DNA of 28,156 nucleotides from Pseudomonadota bacterium (GCA_023434095.1 JAEYTJ010000344.1:1-28156); one strand, 5' to 3'. Shown: positions 1 to 8,473, counted from the stretch's first letter. Notes: generated by a model from the sequence alone, not told the origin. Translations and numbers: made by a program.

Positions 1-195
1 AATCCCGCCTTCCTGATCAAGCTGGCCCTTCTTGCCGCGGCATTCGCCAATATCGGCCTTCAGCATGCCAATGCCGGCTATCGACAAGCACTGAAGGATA
101 GGCCGGTCACGGCCGGCGTGCGTGTCTCCGCGGCACTTTCCGCCATGCTCTGGCTTGCAGTTGTCGTCGCGGGCCGCTGGATCGGCTTCGCCTGA
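1..195 (+). CDS. C-terminal part of a multi-pass membrane protein (DUF6644-like)
   Basis: The window opens inside an open frame (frame 1, no start in view) that runs 64 codons to a TGA at 193-195. The visible part has a hydrophobic segment (about residues 4-19, rich in L, A, F and I), a polar loop with a QHAN stretch, and a last hydrophobic segment ending in a short GRWIGF tail. Two membrane helices joined by a basic loop, with a closing G-R-x-I-G-F, resemble the end of the small DUF6644-type membrane proteins of Alphaproteobacteria. That assignment is from memory of the pattern and is tentative. Function unknown. The next gene starts 82 bases downstream on the same strand. Confidence 0.6.
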   Translation, partial: NPAFLIKLALLAAAFANIGLQHANAGYRQALKDRPVTAGVRVSAALSAMLWLAVVVAGRWIGFA

Positions 196-277
196 AGGCA
201 GCCTTGGTCGCAAGTTCACTCGCCTTCGCCGCACACCGCCTTTAGAGTGGCCCCTCCTCCGCGTCGAGTGTTCGTCC

Positions 278-1966
278 ATGACCTCCCTGCCTTCTCCCGC
301 ACCGCGCACCGGCGCCCGTATCCTTGTCGACACACTGCTCGCCAATGCTGTCTCGCGCGCCTTCGGCGTGCCCGGCGAAAGCTATCTCGACGTGCTCGAC
401 GCACTTTCCGACAGCTCCATCGATTTCGTCATCTGCCGCCAGGAGAGCGGAGCGGCGATGATGGCGGAAGCCTGCGGCAAGCTCACGGGCCGACCGGGCA
501 TCTGCTTCGTCACGCGCGGGCCGGGCGCCACCAATGCGAGCGCGGGTATCCATATCGCGCAGCAGGATTCGACGCCGATGATCCTGTTCGTCGGCCAGAT
601 CTCACGCGCCATGCGCGGACGCGAGGCGTTCCAGGAGGTCGACTATCGCGCTGCTTTCGGCCCCCTCGCCAAATGGGCGGTGGAGATCGACGATGCCGCC
701 CGCATACCGGAAGTCCTTTCCCGCGCCTTCCGGGTCGCGATGCAGGGCCGGCCGGGGCCGGTGGTGATCGCGCTGCCGGAAGACGTGCTGAGCGCCGTCG
801 CCGAGGTGCCGGATGCCCCTGCCGTGGAGCCGGCCGAGACCTGGCCGGGTCTTGCCGACATGATGCGGCTGCAGCGCCTGCTGTGGGCGGCAAAGCGGCC
901 CTTGATGATCCTCGGCGGCGCGCGCTGGAACGAGCGGGCGGTGGCATCGGTTGCCCGCTTCGCCGAGCGCTTCGACCTGCCCGTGACGGTCAGCTTCCGG
1001 CGGCAAATGCTGTTCCCGGCCGATCATGCCTGCTTCGCGGGCGACATCGGCTTTTCCGCCAATCCGAAACTCATCGACCGGCTGAAGGCGGCCGATCTGG
1101 TGATTCTCGCTGAAGGCCGGTTGGGCGAAGTCCCCTCGCAAGGCTACAGCCTGTTCGGCATTCCCGATCCCGGCGTGCCGCTCGTGCATGTCCACGCCGA
1201 TCCGGAAGAACTGGGCAGGGTCTACCAGCCCACGCTCGCCATCAACGCGTCCTCGGGCGCCTTCGCCGCCTCCCTTGAGGGTGTACAGCCGCCCAACGCG
1301 CTCGCCTGGGGCGACTGGCGGGCGCAGGCGCGCACCGACTATCTAGCCTGGACCGAGGCGCCCCCCTCAAACCCCGGCGCGGTGCAGATGGCCACCCTCG
1401 TGCGCTATCTCCGCGCCCTGCCCAAAGAGACCGTCATCTGCAACGGCGCCGGCAACTTCGCCATCTGGGTCCACCGTTTCCATCGCTTCCGCGCCTATGG
1501 CACCCAGCTCGCACCGACCTCGGGCTCAATGGGCTATGGGCTGCCGGCAGCGGTGGCGGCAAAAATATCCCAGCCGGCCACGCCGGTGGTCGCGGTGTGC
1601 GGCGATGGCGATTTCCTGATGACCGGGCAGGAATTCGCCACGGCGGTGCAGTATGGCGCGCCGGTGGTCGCCGTGGTGGTCGACAATGGCATGTACGGCA
1701 CCATCCGCATGCATCAGGAGCGCGAATATCCCACCCGGGTCTTCGGAACGACACTGCGAAACCCGGACTTCGCGGCCTATGCGCGGGCTTTTGGCGGCTT
1801 CGGGGCGACGGTGGAGACCGATGAGGCATTTGTGCCGGCGCTGGACGCGGCCTTTGCCTCCGGCCTGCCAGCGATCATTCATGTGAAGCTCGACCCCGAA
1901 GCGATCACGCCCTCCACGACACTCAGCGCGTTGCGGGCAAAGTCGCTCCACGCCGCCGGCAACTAA
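278..1966 (+). CDS. Thiamine-diphosphate-dependent enzyme, acetolactate synthase large-subunit-like
   Basis: A 562-residue protein with the three-domain layout of the acetolactate synthase/benzoylformate decarboxylase family. The N-terminal pyrimidine-binding domain holds the cofactor-activating glutamate (E56 in the CRQESGAA stretch) and an RGPGATNA segment. A central domain follows, then a C-terminal pyrophosphate-binding domain with the G-D-G...N motif (G442-D-G444, N470). The frame is open upstream to 122, but the ATG at 278 is preferred because family similarity starts just after it and the extra 52 residues look like GC-rich non-coding sequence. No regulatory small subunit (ilvN) lies beside it, so a housekeeping role in branched-chain amino acid synthesis is unlikely. 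A 2-oxoacid decarboxylase or carboligase of unknown substrate is the safest call. Confidence 0.88.
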   Translation: MTSLPSPAPRTGARILVDTLLANAVSRAFGVPGESYLDVLDALSDSSIDFVICRQESGAAMMAEACGKLTGRPGICFVTRGPGATNASAGIHIAQQDSTPMILFVGQISRAMRGREAFQEVDYRAAFGPLAKWAVEIDDAARIPEVLSRAFRVAMQGRPGPVVIALPEDVLSAVAEVPDAPAVEPAETWPGLADMMRLQRLLWAAKRPLMILGGARWNERAVASVARFAERFDLPVTVSFRRQMLFPADHACFAGDIGFSANPKLIDRLKAADLVILAEGRLGEVPSQGYSLFGIPDPGVPLVHVHADPEELGRVYQPTLAINASSGAFAASLEGVQPPNALAWGDWRAQARTDYLAWTEAPPSNPGAVQMATLVRYLRALPKETVICNGAGNFAIWVHRFHRFRAYGTQLAPTSGSMGYGLPAAVAAKISQPATPVVAVCGDGDFLMTGQEFATAVQYGAPVVAVVVDNGMYGTIRMHQEREYPTRVFGTTLRNPDFAAYARAFGGFGATVETDEAFVPALDAAFASGLPAIIHVKLDPEAITPSTTLSALRAKSLHAAGN

Positions 1967-1987
1967 CCTCCGCGGGGACCGTCTCGC

Positions 1988-2006
1988 CCTGCCGCTCAGC
2001 GGCAGG
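1988..2006. terminator. Hairpin between convergent genes, loop contains a stop codon
   Basis: A perfect 8-bp stem, CCTGCCGC (1988-1995) with GCGGCAGG (1999-2006), closes a 3-base loop. The loop bases are the TGA stop codon of the minus-strand CVNH gene. It lies 21 bases after the stop of the plus-strand enzyme, so it could serve convergent transcripts from both sides. No T run follows on either strand, so intrinsic termination is uncertain. Confidence 0.4.
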
Positions 2007-2478
2007 TGAGGCGACCGTCGACATTGGCGATGTCGCGCCCTCCCGTACACCAGCTTGCGGCGGTGGTCGCATCGACCCAGCGGCCCCGGGAATCCTGGCA
2101 GTTCGCCTTCAGCCACCCTGCCACCATCCGGATGTCGCGGCAGGTGGCCGTGTAGGAACCGGCGGGCGGGCGCTCACTCATTGAAGGCACGGCGGGCGGG
2201 GACGGTGCATTACGCATGGCGGCGGCGCCGCAGACAAGCCGGCCATTGTCGTTGACGATGTCGTTGCCGGGCGGGCACCAGGCAATCGCCATGGTCGCGT
2301 CGACCCACCGGCCCGCGCGGTCGCGGCAAGTCGCTTTCAGCCATCCCGCCACGTCGCGTGCTTCCCGGCAGGAGTCCAGATAGCTGCCGGGAGGAACGGA
2401 CTGGGCATTCGCCATGGCGATCGCAAGCCCGAAGACGACACCAAAGCCGATGCCAAGAAATCCGATCCAACGCAGCAT
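1996..2478 (-). CDS. Secreted CVNH (cyanovirin-N homology) domain protein
   Basis: A 160-residue protein. Residues 1-26 are a clear Sec signal peptide (hydrophobic core, then A-N-A before Q). The mature part has two repeats of about 55 residues (about 29-83 and 105-159), each starting P-x-G-S-Y-x-x-x-C and ending N/D-G-R-L-x-C, joined by a proline-rich linker. Each repeat has four cysteines (C37, C51, C68, C83; C113, C127, C144, C159), which suggests periplasmic disulfides. CVNH folds are built from two such repeats and some members bind glycans; binding here is not shown. The ATG at 2478 is chosen over upstream in-frame starts because it places the signal peptide at the N terminus. It converges on the upstream thiamine-diphosphate enzyme. 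Confidence 0.85.
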   Translation of the reverse strand: MLRWIGFLGIGFGVVFGLAIAMANAQSVPPGSYLDSCREARDVAGWLKATCRDRAGRWVDATMAIAWCPPGNDIVNDNGRLVCGAAAMRNAPSPPAVPSMSERPPAGSYTATCRDIRMVAGWLKANCQDSRGRWVDATTAASWCTGGRDIANVDGRLTCR

Positions 2479-2577
2479 CACGGTACTCGCTTCGTTTGCC
2501 TCGCGAAGGCGAGGTCGGGACAGCATTCCCGCCCGGCTCCGCACCATCCACAAAGGCCGGTCGGCCCGGCCGGCAGT

Positions 2578-3126
2578 TTAGTCGCCGACGGACGCCACCA
2601 CGGCCACTTCGGCCTGAGCGAGGCGACGTGAGAGCCTCTGCTCCTGTATCAAAGGCCACCACTCGAACAGGAAAATCTCCATCGGTCGCCAATTTGCCAC
2701 CCAGCCGAGGATGACCAGACCTTCCATGAACACGCGGGCAATGCGGGAGTCGGGAAAGACATTGACCAGCGATTGGCCGACGAGGAGACAGAGGCCAAGC
2801 ACAACCAATCCGACAACCAGCGCTTTGCGTCCCTGCGCGAAGAGGCGCGCAAGCTCGTGACGGCTCCGCTCGGCCCGATGCTCGAAATGCCGCGAGACAA
2901 TGGTCGGCAGGCTCTGTGCGAGCGGAGAATCGACCTGCGTTGCGGGAAGGTGAATGGTGATGGCCAGCGGAGTATCGGGCGACACATCCAAGGCGTGCTC
3001 GCGCACATAATCGTCGACATCCCCGTCGAGCCCTCGCTCGCGGAACGGGAAGGGGTCGAGCATGTCCAGCAATTGCTGCGGGTCATCCACCCGCAGGTCG
3101 ATGTGCCCCTGGCGCCGCCTCGACAT
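2578..3126 (-). CDS. Small two-helix membrane protein of unknown function
   Basis: A 182-residue protein I do not recognise at family level. Residues 1-80 are soluble and acidic, with DDP and DVDDY stretches. A basic segment rich in R, H and E follows at about 78-100, then two predicted membrane helices (about 101-120 and 133-152), with a charged cytoplasmic tail. There is no signal peptide. The ATG at 3126 is preferred to one at 3168 because it has a purine-rich GGGGCGGA sequence just ahead, and the extra 14 codons would cover the hairpin region described separately. It lies 60 bases downstream of the lysyl-tRNA synthetase gene on the same strand, so it may be co-transcribed with it. Confidence 0.75.
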   Translation of the reverse strand: MSRRRQGHIDLRVDDPQQLLDMLDPFPFRERGLDGDVDDYVREHALDVSPDTPLAITIHLPATQVDSPLAQSLPTIVSRHFEHRAERSRHELARLFAQGRKALVVGLVVLGLCLLVGQSLVNVFPDSRIARVFMEGLVILGWVANWRPMEIFLFEWWPLIQEQRLSRRLAQAEVAVVASVGD

Positions 3127-3128
3127 TC

Positions 3129-3164
3129 CGCCCCCCACCGTAGGGGGCGCCGCTGTGCGCCCCC
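3129..3164 (-). promoter_or_regulatory. Two mutually exclusive hairpins at the start of the membrane protein gene
   Basis: In the minus-strand RNA three short arms follow one another: GGGGGCGC (3164-3157), GCGCCCCC (3150-3143) and GGGGGCG (3135-3129). The middle arm can pair perfectly with the first (8 bp, 6-base loop) or with the third (7 bp, 7-base loop), but not both. The third arm is also the purine-rich ribosome-binding region of the gene starting at 3126. The layout could act as an RNA switch or attenuator, or the first hairpin could simply be the lysK terminator. The pairing is seen in the sequence; the role is inference. Confidence 0.4.
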
Positions 3165-3186
3165 ACATCCGCTTCGCCGAACCGCT

Positions 3187-4845
3187 CTATGCCGCCCCTT
3201 TGGCGAGTTCCCCGGAAAGCGCCCGCGCAATCAGGGCACGGGTTTCGGGAATGCCATAGGCGGCGACAAAGCCACCGAAACGCGGGCCTTCCTTCTCGCC
3301 GAGTAGAAGCTCGTAGAGCGCGCTGAACCACGCAAAGGTAACGCCCGGCCCGCCGGAGGGGCTTTTGCGCTTGTGGTCCTGATAGCGAGGCTCGGCCCGG
3401 CCAACATCGAGCACGGCGTTCTGGATCGCGTCGCGATCCTCGCCATTCACCTCCGCGAGAGCCGCGTCGAGCCGCGCCAGAGCCTGCGCCTCAACCTCAT
3501 CGGGAAGGCGATAGCTGCGGTGCGGCTTCACCCGGTCGATGAAATAGCGCACCGCGTAGCCGGCCAGCTGGTCGACGGTCGGGTGGGTTTCCGGCGACGT
3601 GCCGGGCGCGTAGCGCTCGATGAAGCGCCACAGCACGCCCTTGTCCTCGGCATTGGAAGCCGAGGCGAGCTTGAGCATCAGGCCGAAGCTCAGCGGCAAT
3701 TCCTCCACCGGCGGGTTGCCGGAATGGATGTGCCACACAGGATTGCCGAGCCGGTTCTTCCAGTCCTGCGACGGATAGCGGGCGAGGAAGCTGAAATACT
3801 CGTCCACCGCCTTGGGGATCACGTCGAAATGCAGCTTCTTGGCCGAGCGCGGCGACTGGAACATATACAGCGCCAGACTCTCCGGGCTGGCATAGGTCAG
3901 CCATTCGTCGATGGTCAGGCCGTTGCCCTTCGACTTCGAGATCTTCTGGCCGTTCTCGTCGAGGAACAGCTCATAGACGAAATGCTCCGGCGCGATGCCG
4001 CCGAGGATTTCGCTGATCCGGTCATAGATCGGTGCGTTGGTCTGGTGATCCTTGCCGAACATCTCGAAATCGACGTCGAGCGCGGCCCAACGGGCGCCGA
4101 AATCCGGCTTCCATTGCAGCTTTACATGGCCGCCGGTGACGGGAACGGTCTTGTCCACCCCGTCCTCGTCGGTGAAGGCGATGGTGCCGGCCTTCGCGTC
4201 CACCGCCTTCAGCGGCACGTAGAGCACGCGGCCGGAAACCGGCGAAATCGGCAGGAAGGGCGAATAGGTTGCCTGCCGCTCCTCGCCCAGCGTCGGCAGC
4301 ATCACCTCCATGATGGCCTCGTACTTCTCCGCCGCCTTCAGCAGCACGGCGTCGAGCTTGCCGGAGAAATAGTAGTCCGTGGCGCTGGCGAATTCATACT
4401 CGAAGCCGAACGTGTCGAGGAACCGGCGGAGCATCGCGTTATTGTGGTGCCCGAAGCTCTCATAGTCGCCGCCAAACGGGTTCGGCACCTTGGTCAGCGG
4501 CATCTGCAGATAAGGCTTTAGCGCCGCCGGGTCCGGAACGTTTTCCGGAATCTTGCGCATGCCATCCATGTCGTCGGAGAAGCAGAGCAGACGCGTCGGA
4601 ATCTTGCCCTCGGTCAGCACGTGGAAGGCGTGACGCACCATGGTGGTGCGCGCCACTTCGCCGAAGGTGCCGATGTGCGGCAGGCCGGACGGGCCGTAGC
4701 CGGTTTCGAACAGAACCTCGTCTTTGGGTTTCCGCTTCAGGCGCTCGACGATCTTGCGGGCTTCCTCGAACGGCCAGGCGCCAGCGGTTTCCGCCAGCGT
4801 GCGCAGTTCGACTGCAAAATCCTCGACCGGAGCGGTCGCCGTCAT
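3187..4845 (-). CDS. lysK: Lysyl-tRNA synthetase, class I
   Basis: This enzyme charges tRNA-Lys with lysine in the cytoplasm. The 552-residue product has the class I signatures: HIGT at 57-60 in a GPSGLPHIGTFGE context, and KISKSKGNG (301-309) as the KMSKS loop. Length and layout fit the class I LysRS family found in archaea, many Alphaproteobacteria and spirochaetes, which is unrelated to the class II enzyme of E. coli. The start at 4845 is supported by a strong AGGAGGG ribosome-binding site (4858-4852) six bases ahead; an upstream in-frame ATG at 4938 overlaps the neighbouring gene and is rejected. The upstream gene (binding protein) is on the same strand, separated by a likely terminator. 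Confidence 0.96.
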   Translation of the reverse strand: MTATAPVEDFAVELRTLAETAGAWPFEEARKIVERLKRKPKDEVLFETGYGPSGLPHIGTFGEVARTTMVRHAFHVLTEGKIPTRLLCFSDDMDGMRKIPENVPDPAALKPYLQMPLTKVPNPFGGDYESFGHHNNAMLRRFLDTFGFEYEFASATDYYFSGKLDAVLLKAAEKYEAIMEVMLPTLGEERQATYSPFLPISPVSGRVLYVPLKAVDAKAGTIAFTDEDGVDKTVPVTGGHVKLQWKPDFGARWAALDVDFEMFGKDHQTNAPIYDRISEILGGIAPEHFVYELFLDENGQKISKSKGNGLTIDEWLTYASPESLALYMFQSPRSAKKLHFDVIPKAVDEYFSFLARYPSQDWKNRLGNPVWHIHSGNPPVEELPLSFGLMLKLASASNAEDKGVLWRFIERYAPGTSPETHPTVDQLAGYAVRYFIDRVKPHRSYRLPDEVEAQALARLDAALAEVNGEDRDAIQNAVLDVGRAEPRYQDHKRKSPSGGPGVTFAWFSALYELLLGEKEGPRFGGFVAAYGIPETRALIARALSGELAKGAA

Positions 4846-4883
4846 GATATGCCCTCCTGGGCTTGGCTTCACTGAAACGTCAA

Positions 4884-4900
4884 AGGCGGCTGCGCCGCCT
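4884..4900 (-). terminator. Likely intrinsic terminator after the binding-protein gene
   Basis: A perfect 7-bp stem, AGGCGGC with GCCGCCT, closes a 3-base loop. On the minus strand it is followed by a T-rich TTTGACGTTT stretch. It lies 34 bases past the stop of the 4935-5801 gene and just ahead of lysK, so it would separate the two transcripts. Confidence 0.55.
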
Positions 4901-4934
4901 CTCGCGAATGCTCTAGGTAGTGCGGGAGCCCGCG

Positions 4935-5801
4935 TCAATAAACGCTGATCGGGAACCAGCGCAGGTAGAGGTCTGTGTAGACCCCCTCTTCCCAGAGCTG
5001 GGCGAGGGCATAGTTCAGCGACTGGCGGAGCGGGTCGTTGCCGCGCTTCACCGCAATGCCCATACCCTCGCCAAAATAGAGGCTCTCCGTGAACGGGCCG
5101 CCGACAAAGGCGCAGCAGCCCGCCGACGCGGTGCCGTTGAGCCAGAGCGCAAGCTGCACGCCGTCGCCGAAGATGAGGTCGACATCGCCCTTCTGAAGGG
5201 CTGCGCGCGCCGCTTCGGCGTCGGGAAAGCGGCGGATGGCGATCTCATTGAATAAGTCGCGCAGATACGCCTCATGCGCGGTATCGGCGACCACACCGAC
5301 CGATTTGGAGGCGAGAGCGTCCGGCGTCACCTTCAGCTCGGCATCGCCGCGACGGGCGACGAACCGCGCCGGCGATCGGAAATAGCGGTCGGAGAAGTCG
5401 GTGTGTTCGCGGCTGTTGGCGGAGATTGCGATTCCCGCAATGGCGGCATCGGCCTTGCCGCTCTCCAGAGCCTCGACCAGCTGCTCGAAGGGCAGGATTT
5501 CCAAAGTGCAGCGAATGGCCAGCTCGGTGCAGATCGCCCGAGCGATATCGACGTTGAAGCCGGTCGGGCGCCCATCTTCGCCGCGAAAGCTGAAGGGCGG
5601 GTAGTCCTCCGTGGTCACGAAGCGGATCTGGACCGGCAACCGCGTTACGTCCGGCCGCTCCGGCCGCCGCTTGGGGTCCCAGAAGCCGGGCACAGTCACG
5701 GCTTCGGCGCTCCCGGTCGCAACCGGCGCAGCCTGTTGCGCCAAGGCCACACCGGCAGACATTCCCAGCGCGAGAACAGCCGCCAAGGCAAGATTCGTCA
5801 T
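4935..5801 (-). CDS. Orphan periplasmic substrate-binding protein, amino-acid ABC (SBP family 3) type
   Basis: A 288-residue protein. A Sec signal peptide spans about 1-22 (ends A-L-A-Q). A linker rich in P, R and W follows, then a family 3 solute-binding domain beginning with the typical T-x-x-x-Y-P-P-F-S-F stretch (about 63-72) and G-F-N-V-D-I-A, the usual signature for amino-acid-binding proteins. It has four cysteines (two near C-T-E-L-A-I-R-C, two adjacent in A-G-C-C-A), compatible with disulfides. No permease or ATPase gene is next to it, so it either shares a transporter coded elsewhere or has a sensory role. The start at 5801 is chosen because it places the signal peptide first; the longer upstream reading runs into the divergent gene. 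Ligand unknown. Confidence 0.85.
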   Translation of the reverse strand: MTNLALAAVLALGMSAGVALAQQAAPVATGSAEAVTVPGFWDPKRRPERPDVTRLPVQIRFVTTEDYPPFSFRGEDGRPTGFNVDIARAICTELAIRCTLEILPFEQLVEALESGKADAAIAGIAISANSREHTDFSDRYFRSPARFVARRGDAELKVTPDALASKSVGVVADTAHEAYLRDLFNEIAIRRFPDAEAARAALQKGDVDLIFGDGVQLALWLNGTASAGCCAFVGGPFTESLYFGEGMGIAVKRGNDPLRQSLNYALAQLWEEGVYTDLYLRWFPISVY

Positions 5802-5920
5802 CGAACGGGGCTTAACTACCGGATGAAAATACCGCACACTGACCTCGCGCTGGAATAGGCAGCTGCCGCGCCACCGCGATGTTCTACCGTCTTGGTGTCC
5901 GCTAGGCGAGGGGCAGCCCG

Positions 5921-7877
5921 ATGACACAGGTGGCCCGCTGGCGCGCGTGGGGCCCACTGGAAGCGCTTTGTGCCATCGATCTCCCGGCCGACATGCCCGT
6001 CGAGGCCGCCGGCGTGGCGCACCACTTTGCCCCCTCGGTCCTGCATTACGCCGAGCGTCGCGCACGTAGGCTTGGAACCGGGCTGGACGAGACACTCTTG
6101 GCCACGGGTCATGCGTCCTCCGACGCGCTTGCTCAGGCGGCGGCGCACGAACTGGGGATCGAGTTCGAACCTCTCGACCCCGCGGCTTTCCAACAGATGC
6201 CCCAGCTCGCGGCCACCGACATTTCCGCCATCCTGCGCAGCGGCATCCTGCGCACCGCGGATGGACGGCTGGTCGCCGCCGCCCGTGGCCTGCGGCTGCG
6301 CCGGCTGGCGGCAACTCTGGAGGAGCGACCGGAGCTGCGGGAAAGGGTCAAACTCACGACACCCGAGCGGCTATCGAGCTTCCTGCAGTTGCGGTTCGTG
6401 CAGCAGCTCGGCTGCCACGCCGCCTATCGGCTACGCGACCGCCGGCCCGATCAGTCGGCCGGGACCCTCACCCTGTCCCGCTACCTGTTCGGCCTCGCCG
6501 CCTTCGTGATGGCCGGCCTCTTCCTCACCGCGACTGCGGGAGCCTTCGTCGGCGCCTGGGTGCTGCCGGGGCTGGTGGCCCTGATGCTTATTGGCAGCGC
6601 CACATTGAAGCTGGCGGCCTGCACCATCCCTCCGCAGGCGCCCCCCCCGTGCGGCGCGCGACGACAGGTCCCTGCCCGACTACAGCCTGATCATTCCGCT
6701 CTATCGCGAGGCGCGGGTGGTTCCCCAGCTCGTCGACGCGCTGGATGCCATCGACTACCCGCGCGAAAAACTCCAGATCCTCCTGGTCATCGAGCGGGAT
6801 GACGAGGCCACGGCGACGGCGCTGGGCCTCCACGCCCGCCGTCCCGGCTTCGAAGTCATCGTCGCGCCCGATGTAGGGCCGCGCACCAAACCGAAGGCGC
6901 TGAACGCCGCCCTGCCCTTTGCGCGGGGCACGGTGATCGGCATCTACGACGCGGAGGACGTGCCCGATCCGCTCCAGTTGAGGCGAGTGTGCACGACGCT
7001 CGATGCCCGTGGAAATGAGCGCATCGGCTGCGTCCAGGCCCGCCTCGTCATCGACAATCTCGCCGACGGCTGGATCTCCCGACAGTTCGCCGCCGAATAT
7101 GCCGGCTATTTCGACGTCGTGCTGCCCATGCTCGGCCTCTACCGATTGCCGCTGCCGCTGGGCGGCACGTCAAATCACTTCCGCCGCGACGCGCTCGACG
7201 ACGTCGACGGGTGGGACCCGTTCAACGTGACCGAGGACGCGGACCTTGGCGTACGCCTCGCCCGGGCGGGCTGGTGCACGGAGGTCATCGCCTCAGCAAC
7301 CGACGAAGAGGCGCCCCGCCGGCTGGGGGCATGGATGCGCCAGCGCACGCGCTGGTACAAGGGATGGATGCAGACTCTGCTGGTGCACGCACGCCAGCCG
7401 CTGCGCATGGCCCGCGACGCCGGATGGCCGGGAACGCTGACCCTGCTGTTCCTTCTCGGCAGCGGCACGGCGGCGGCGCTGCTCTATCCCGTCCTGTTCG
7501 CCTCGCTGCTGCTTGGGCTGTTCCTCGAGCCGAGCCCCTACCCTTCCCTCATGTCTACCCTGCTCGACGCCATCTGGTTCTGCGTGCTGCTGGTGGGGCT
7601 GCTGGGCACCGTGCTCTCAACCCTTATGGGCATGCGCCGGCGACGGGTTCCCGGTATCGCCCGCGTAGCACTGCTGATGCCACTCTACTGGCTGATGATG
7701 TCGGCCGCCGCCTGGCGCGCGCTGTTCGCGCTTGTCGTCGCCCCCTCCCATTGGGAGAAGACCGAACACGGACTGGCCCGTACCTCCCGGCGACGGCAAG
7801 GATTGCGGCCGACCGTGCGCCTCAGAAGTAACGCCGCAACTCGGCCGCGGCGTCCTCAGGCGGTCGTTTCAGGTTGA
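5921..7877 (+). pseudogene. Membrane glycosyltransferase family 2 with N-terminal MshEN-like domain, frameshifted
   Basis: Two overlapping open frames (5921-6802 and 6717-7877) together make one protein of about 650 residues. The first gives an MshEN/GspE-N-like domain (about 30-150) and two or three membrane helices (about 185-235). The second gives a GT2 catalytic domain with YDAED (DxD-like), TEDADLGVRL and QRTRW motifs, then C-terminal helices and the HWEKTEHGL ending common in this family. The break is at an 8-C run (6641-6648). With seven Cs the frames join cleanly and also restore the first GT2 strand (SLIIPLYRE at 6672-6698), which a start at 6717 would lack. It may be a real mutation, length variation or a sequencing error. 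The 3' end overlaps the convergent sco gene by 56 bases. Polymer and acceptor are unknown. Confidence 0.8.
6641..6648 (+). other. Eight-cytosine run at the glycosyltransferase frameshift
   Basis: Eight consecutive Cs lie exactly where coding evidence moves from one frame to the next. The upstream frame (start 5921) continues 51 codons beyond it without family similarity, and the downstream frame has a stop at 6606 just before it. Removing one C joins both halves. Confidence 0.85.
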
Positions 7878-8412
7878 ACGGGGCCACGAACCGGCCGTCC
7901 TTGTCCATGAGATAGACGATGGCGGTGTGGTCCATGGTGTAATCGCCGCCCTGTGTGGGCACCTTCTTGGAATAGGCGCGATAGGCGCGCGTAACGGCGG
8001 CGATCTGTTCCGGCGTGCCGCTGAGCCCCTGAATGCTCGGGTGGAAGCTCCCGAGATAGGCCTTCAAGGTCTCGGGCGTATCCCGCTCGGGATCGACGGT
8101 AATGAACAGCCCGGTCGCCTTGCGCGCATCCGACCCCAGCGCCTCGAAGAGCTGGGACATCTCGAAGAGCGCCGTGGGGCAGATGTCGGGGCAGTGGGTG
8201 AAACCGAAAAACACGAGGGTCGGGCTGCCGACGAAGGTCTCCTGCGTCACCGTATTCCCGTCCTGATCGACGAGTTGGAAGGGACCGCCGATCGCCACCT
8301 CGCTCGACACCTTGGTCGGCCCCGAGGGCAGCAAGGCGAGGGCACTCCCGACAATGACGACAGCACCGACGACGAAGGCGGCGAGAAGCAGAAGGACACG
8401 ACGGTTGGACAT
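7822..8412 (-). CDS. SCO1/SenC family copper chaperone for cytochrome c oxidase assembly
   Basis: A 196-residue membrane-anchored thioredoxin-fold protein. An N-terminal helix (about 5-28) anchors it to the inner membrane, with the domain in the periplasm. The copper-binding residues are present: C74 and C78 in the FTHCPDICPT motif, and H162 in a M-D-H-T stretch. Family members deliver copper to the CuA site of cytochrome c oxidase subunit II or keep its cysteines reduced. The ATG at 8412 is chosen because the helix follows directly; a longer frame upstream adds sequence without similarity. Same strand as, and 61 bases from, a tiny membrane protein gene. No oxidase genes are in view. Its 3' end overlaps the convergent glycosyltransferase. 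Confidence 0.93.
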   Translation of the reverse strand: MSNRRVLLLLAAFVVGAVVIVGSALALLPSGPTKVSSEVAIGGPFQLVDQDGNTVTQETFVGSPTLVFFGFTHCPDICPTALFEMSQLFEALGSDARKATGLFITVDPERDTPETLKAYLGSFHPSIQGLSGTPEQIAAVTRAYRAYSKKVPTQGGDYTMDHTAIVYLMDKDGRFVAPFNLKRPPEDAAAELRRYF

Positions 8413-8473
8413 GGCACCACAGCAAGGCTCGGCGCGGCCCCATCGGCGCGCGCCACGGATCAATCCACGGGCT

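Noticed and set aside
3373..4521. 382-codon plus-strand open frame inside lysK
   Set aside because: Antisense shadow of a well-supported synthetase.
6717..7877. Independent glycosyltransferase starting at GTG 6717
   Set aside because: It would lack the first strand of the GT2 fold, which is present just upstream in the same frame, so it is better read as the second half of a frameshifted gene.
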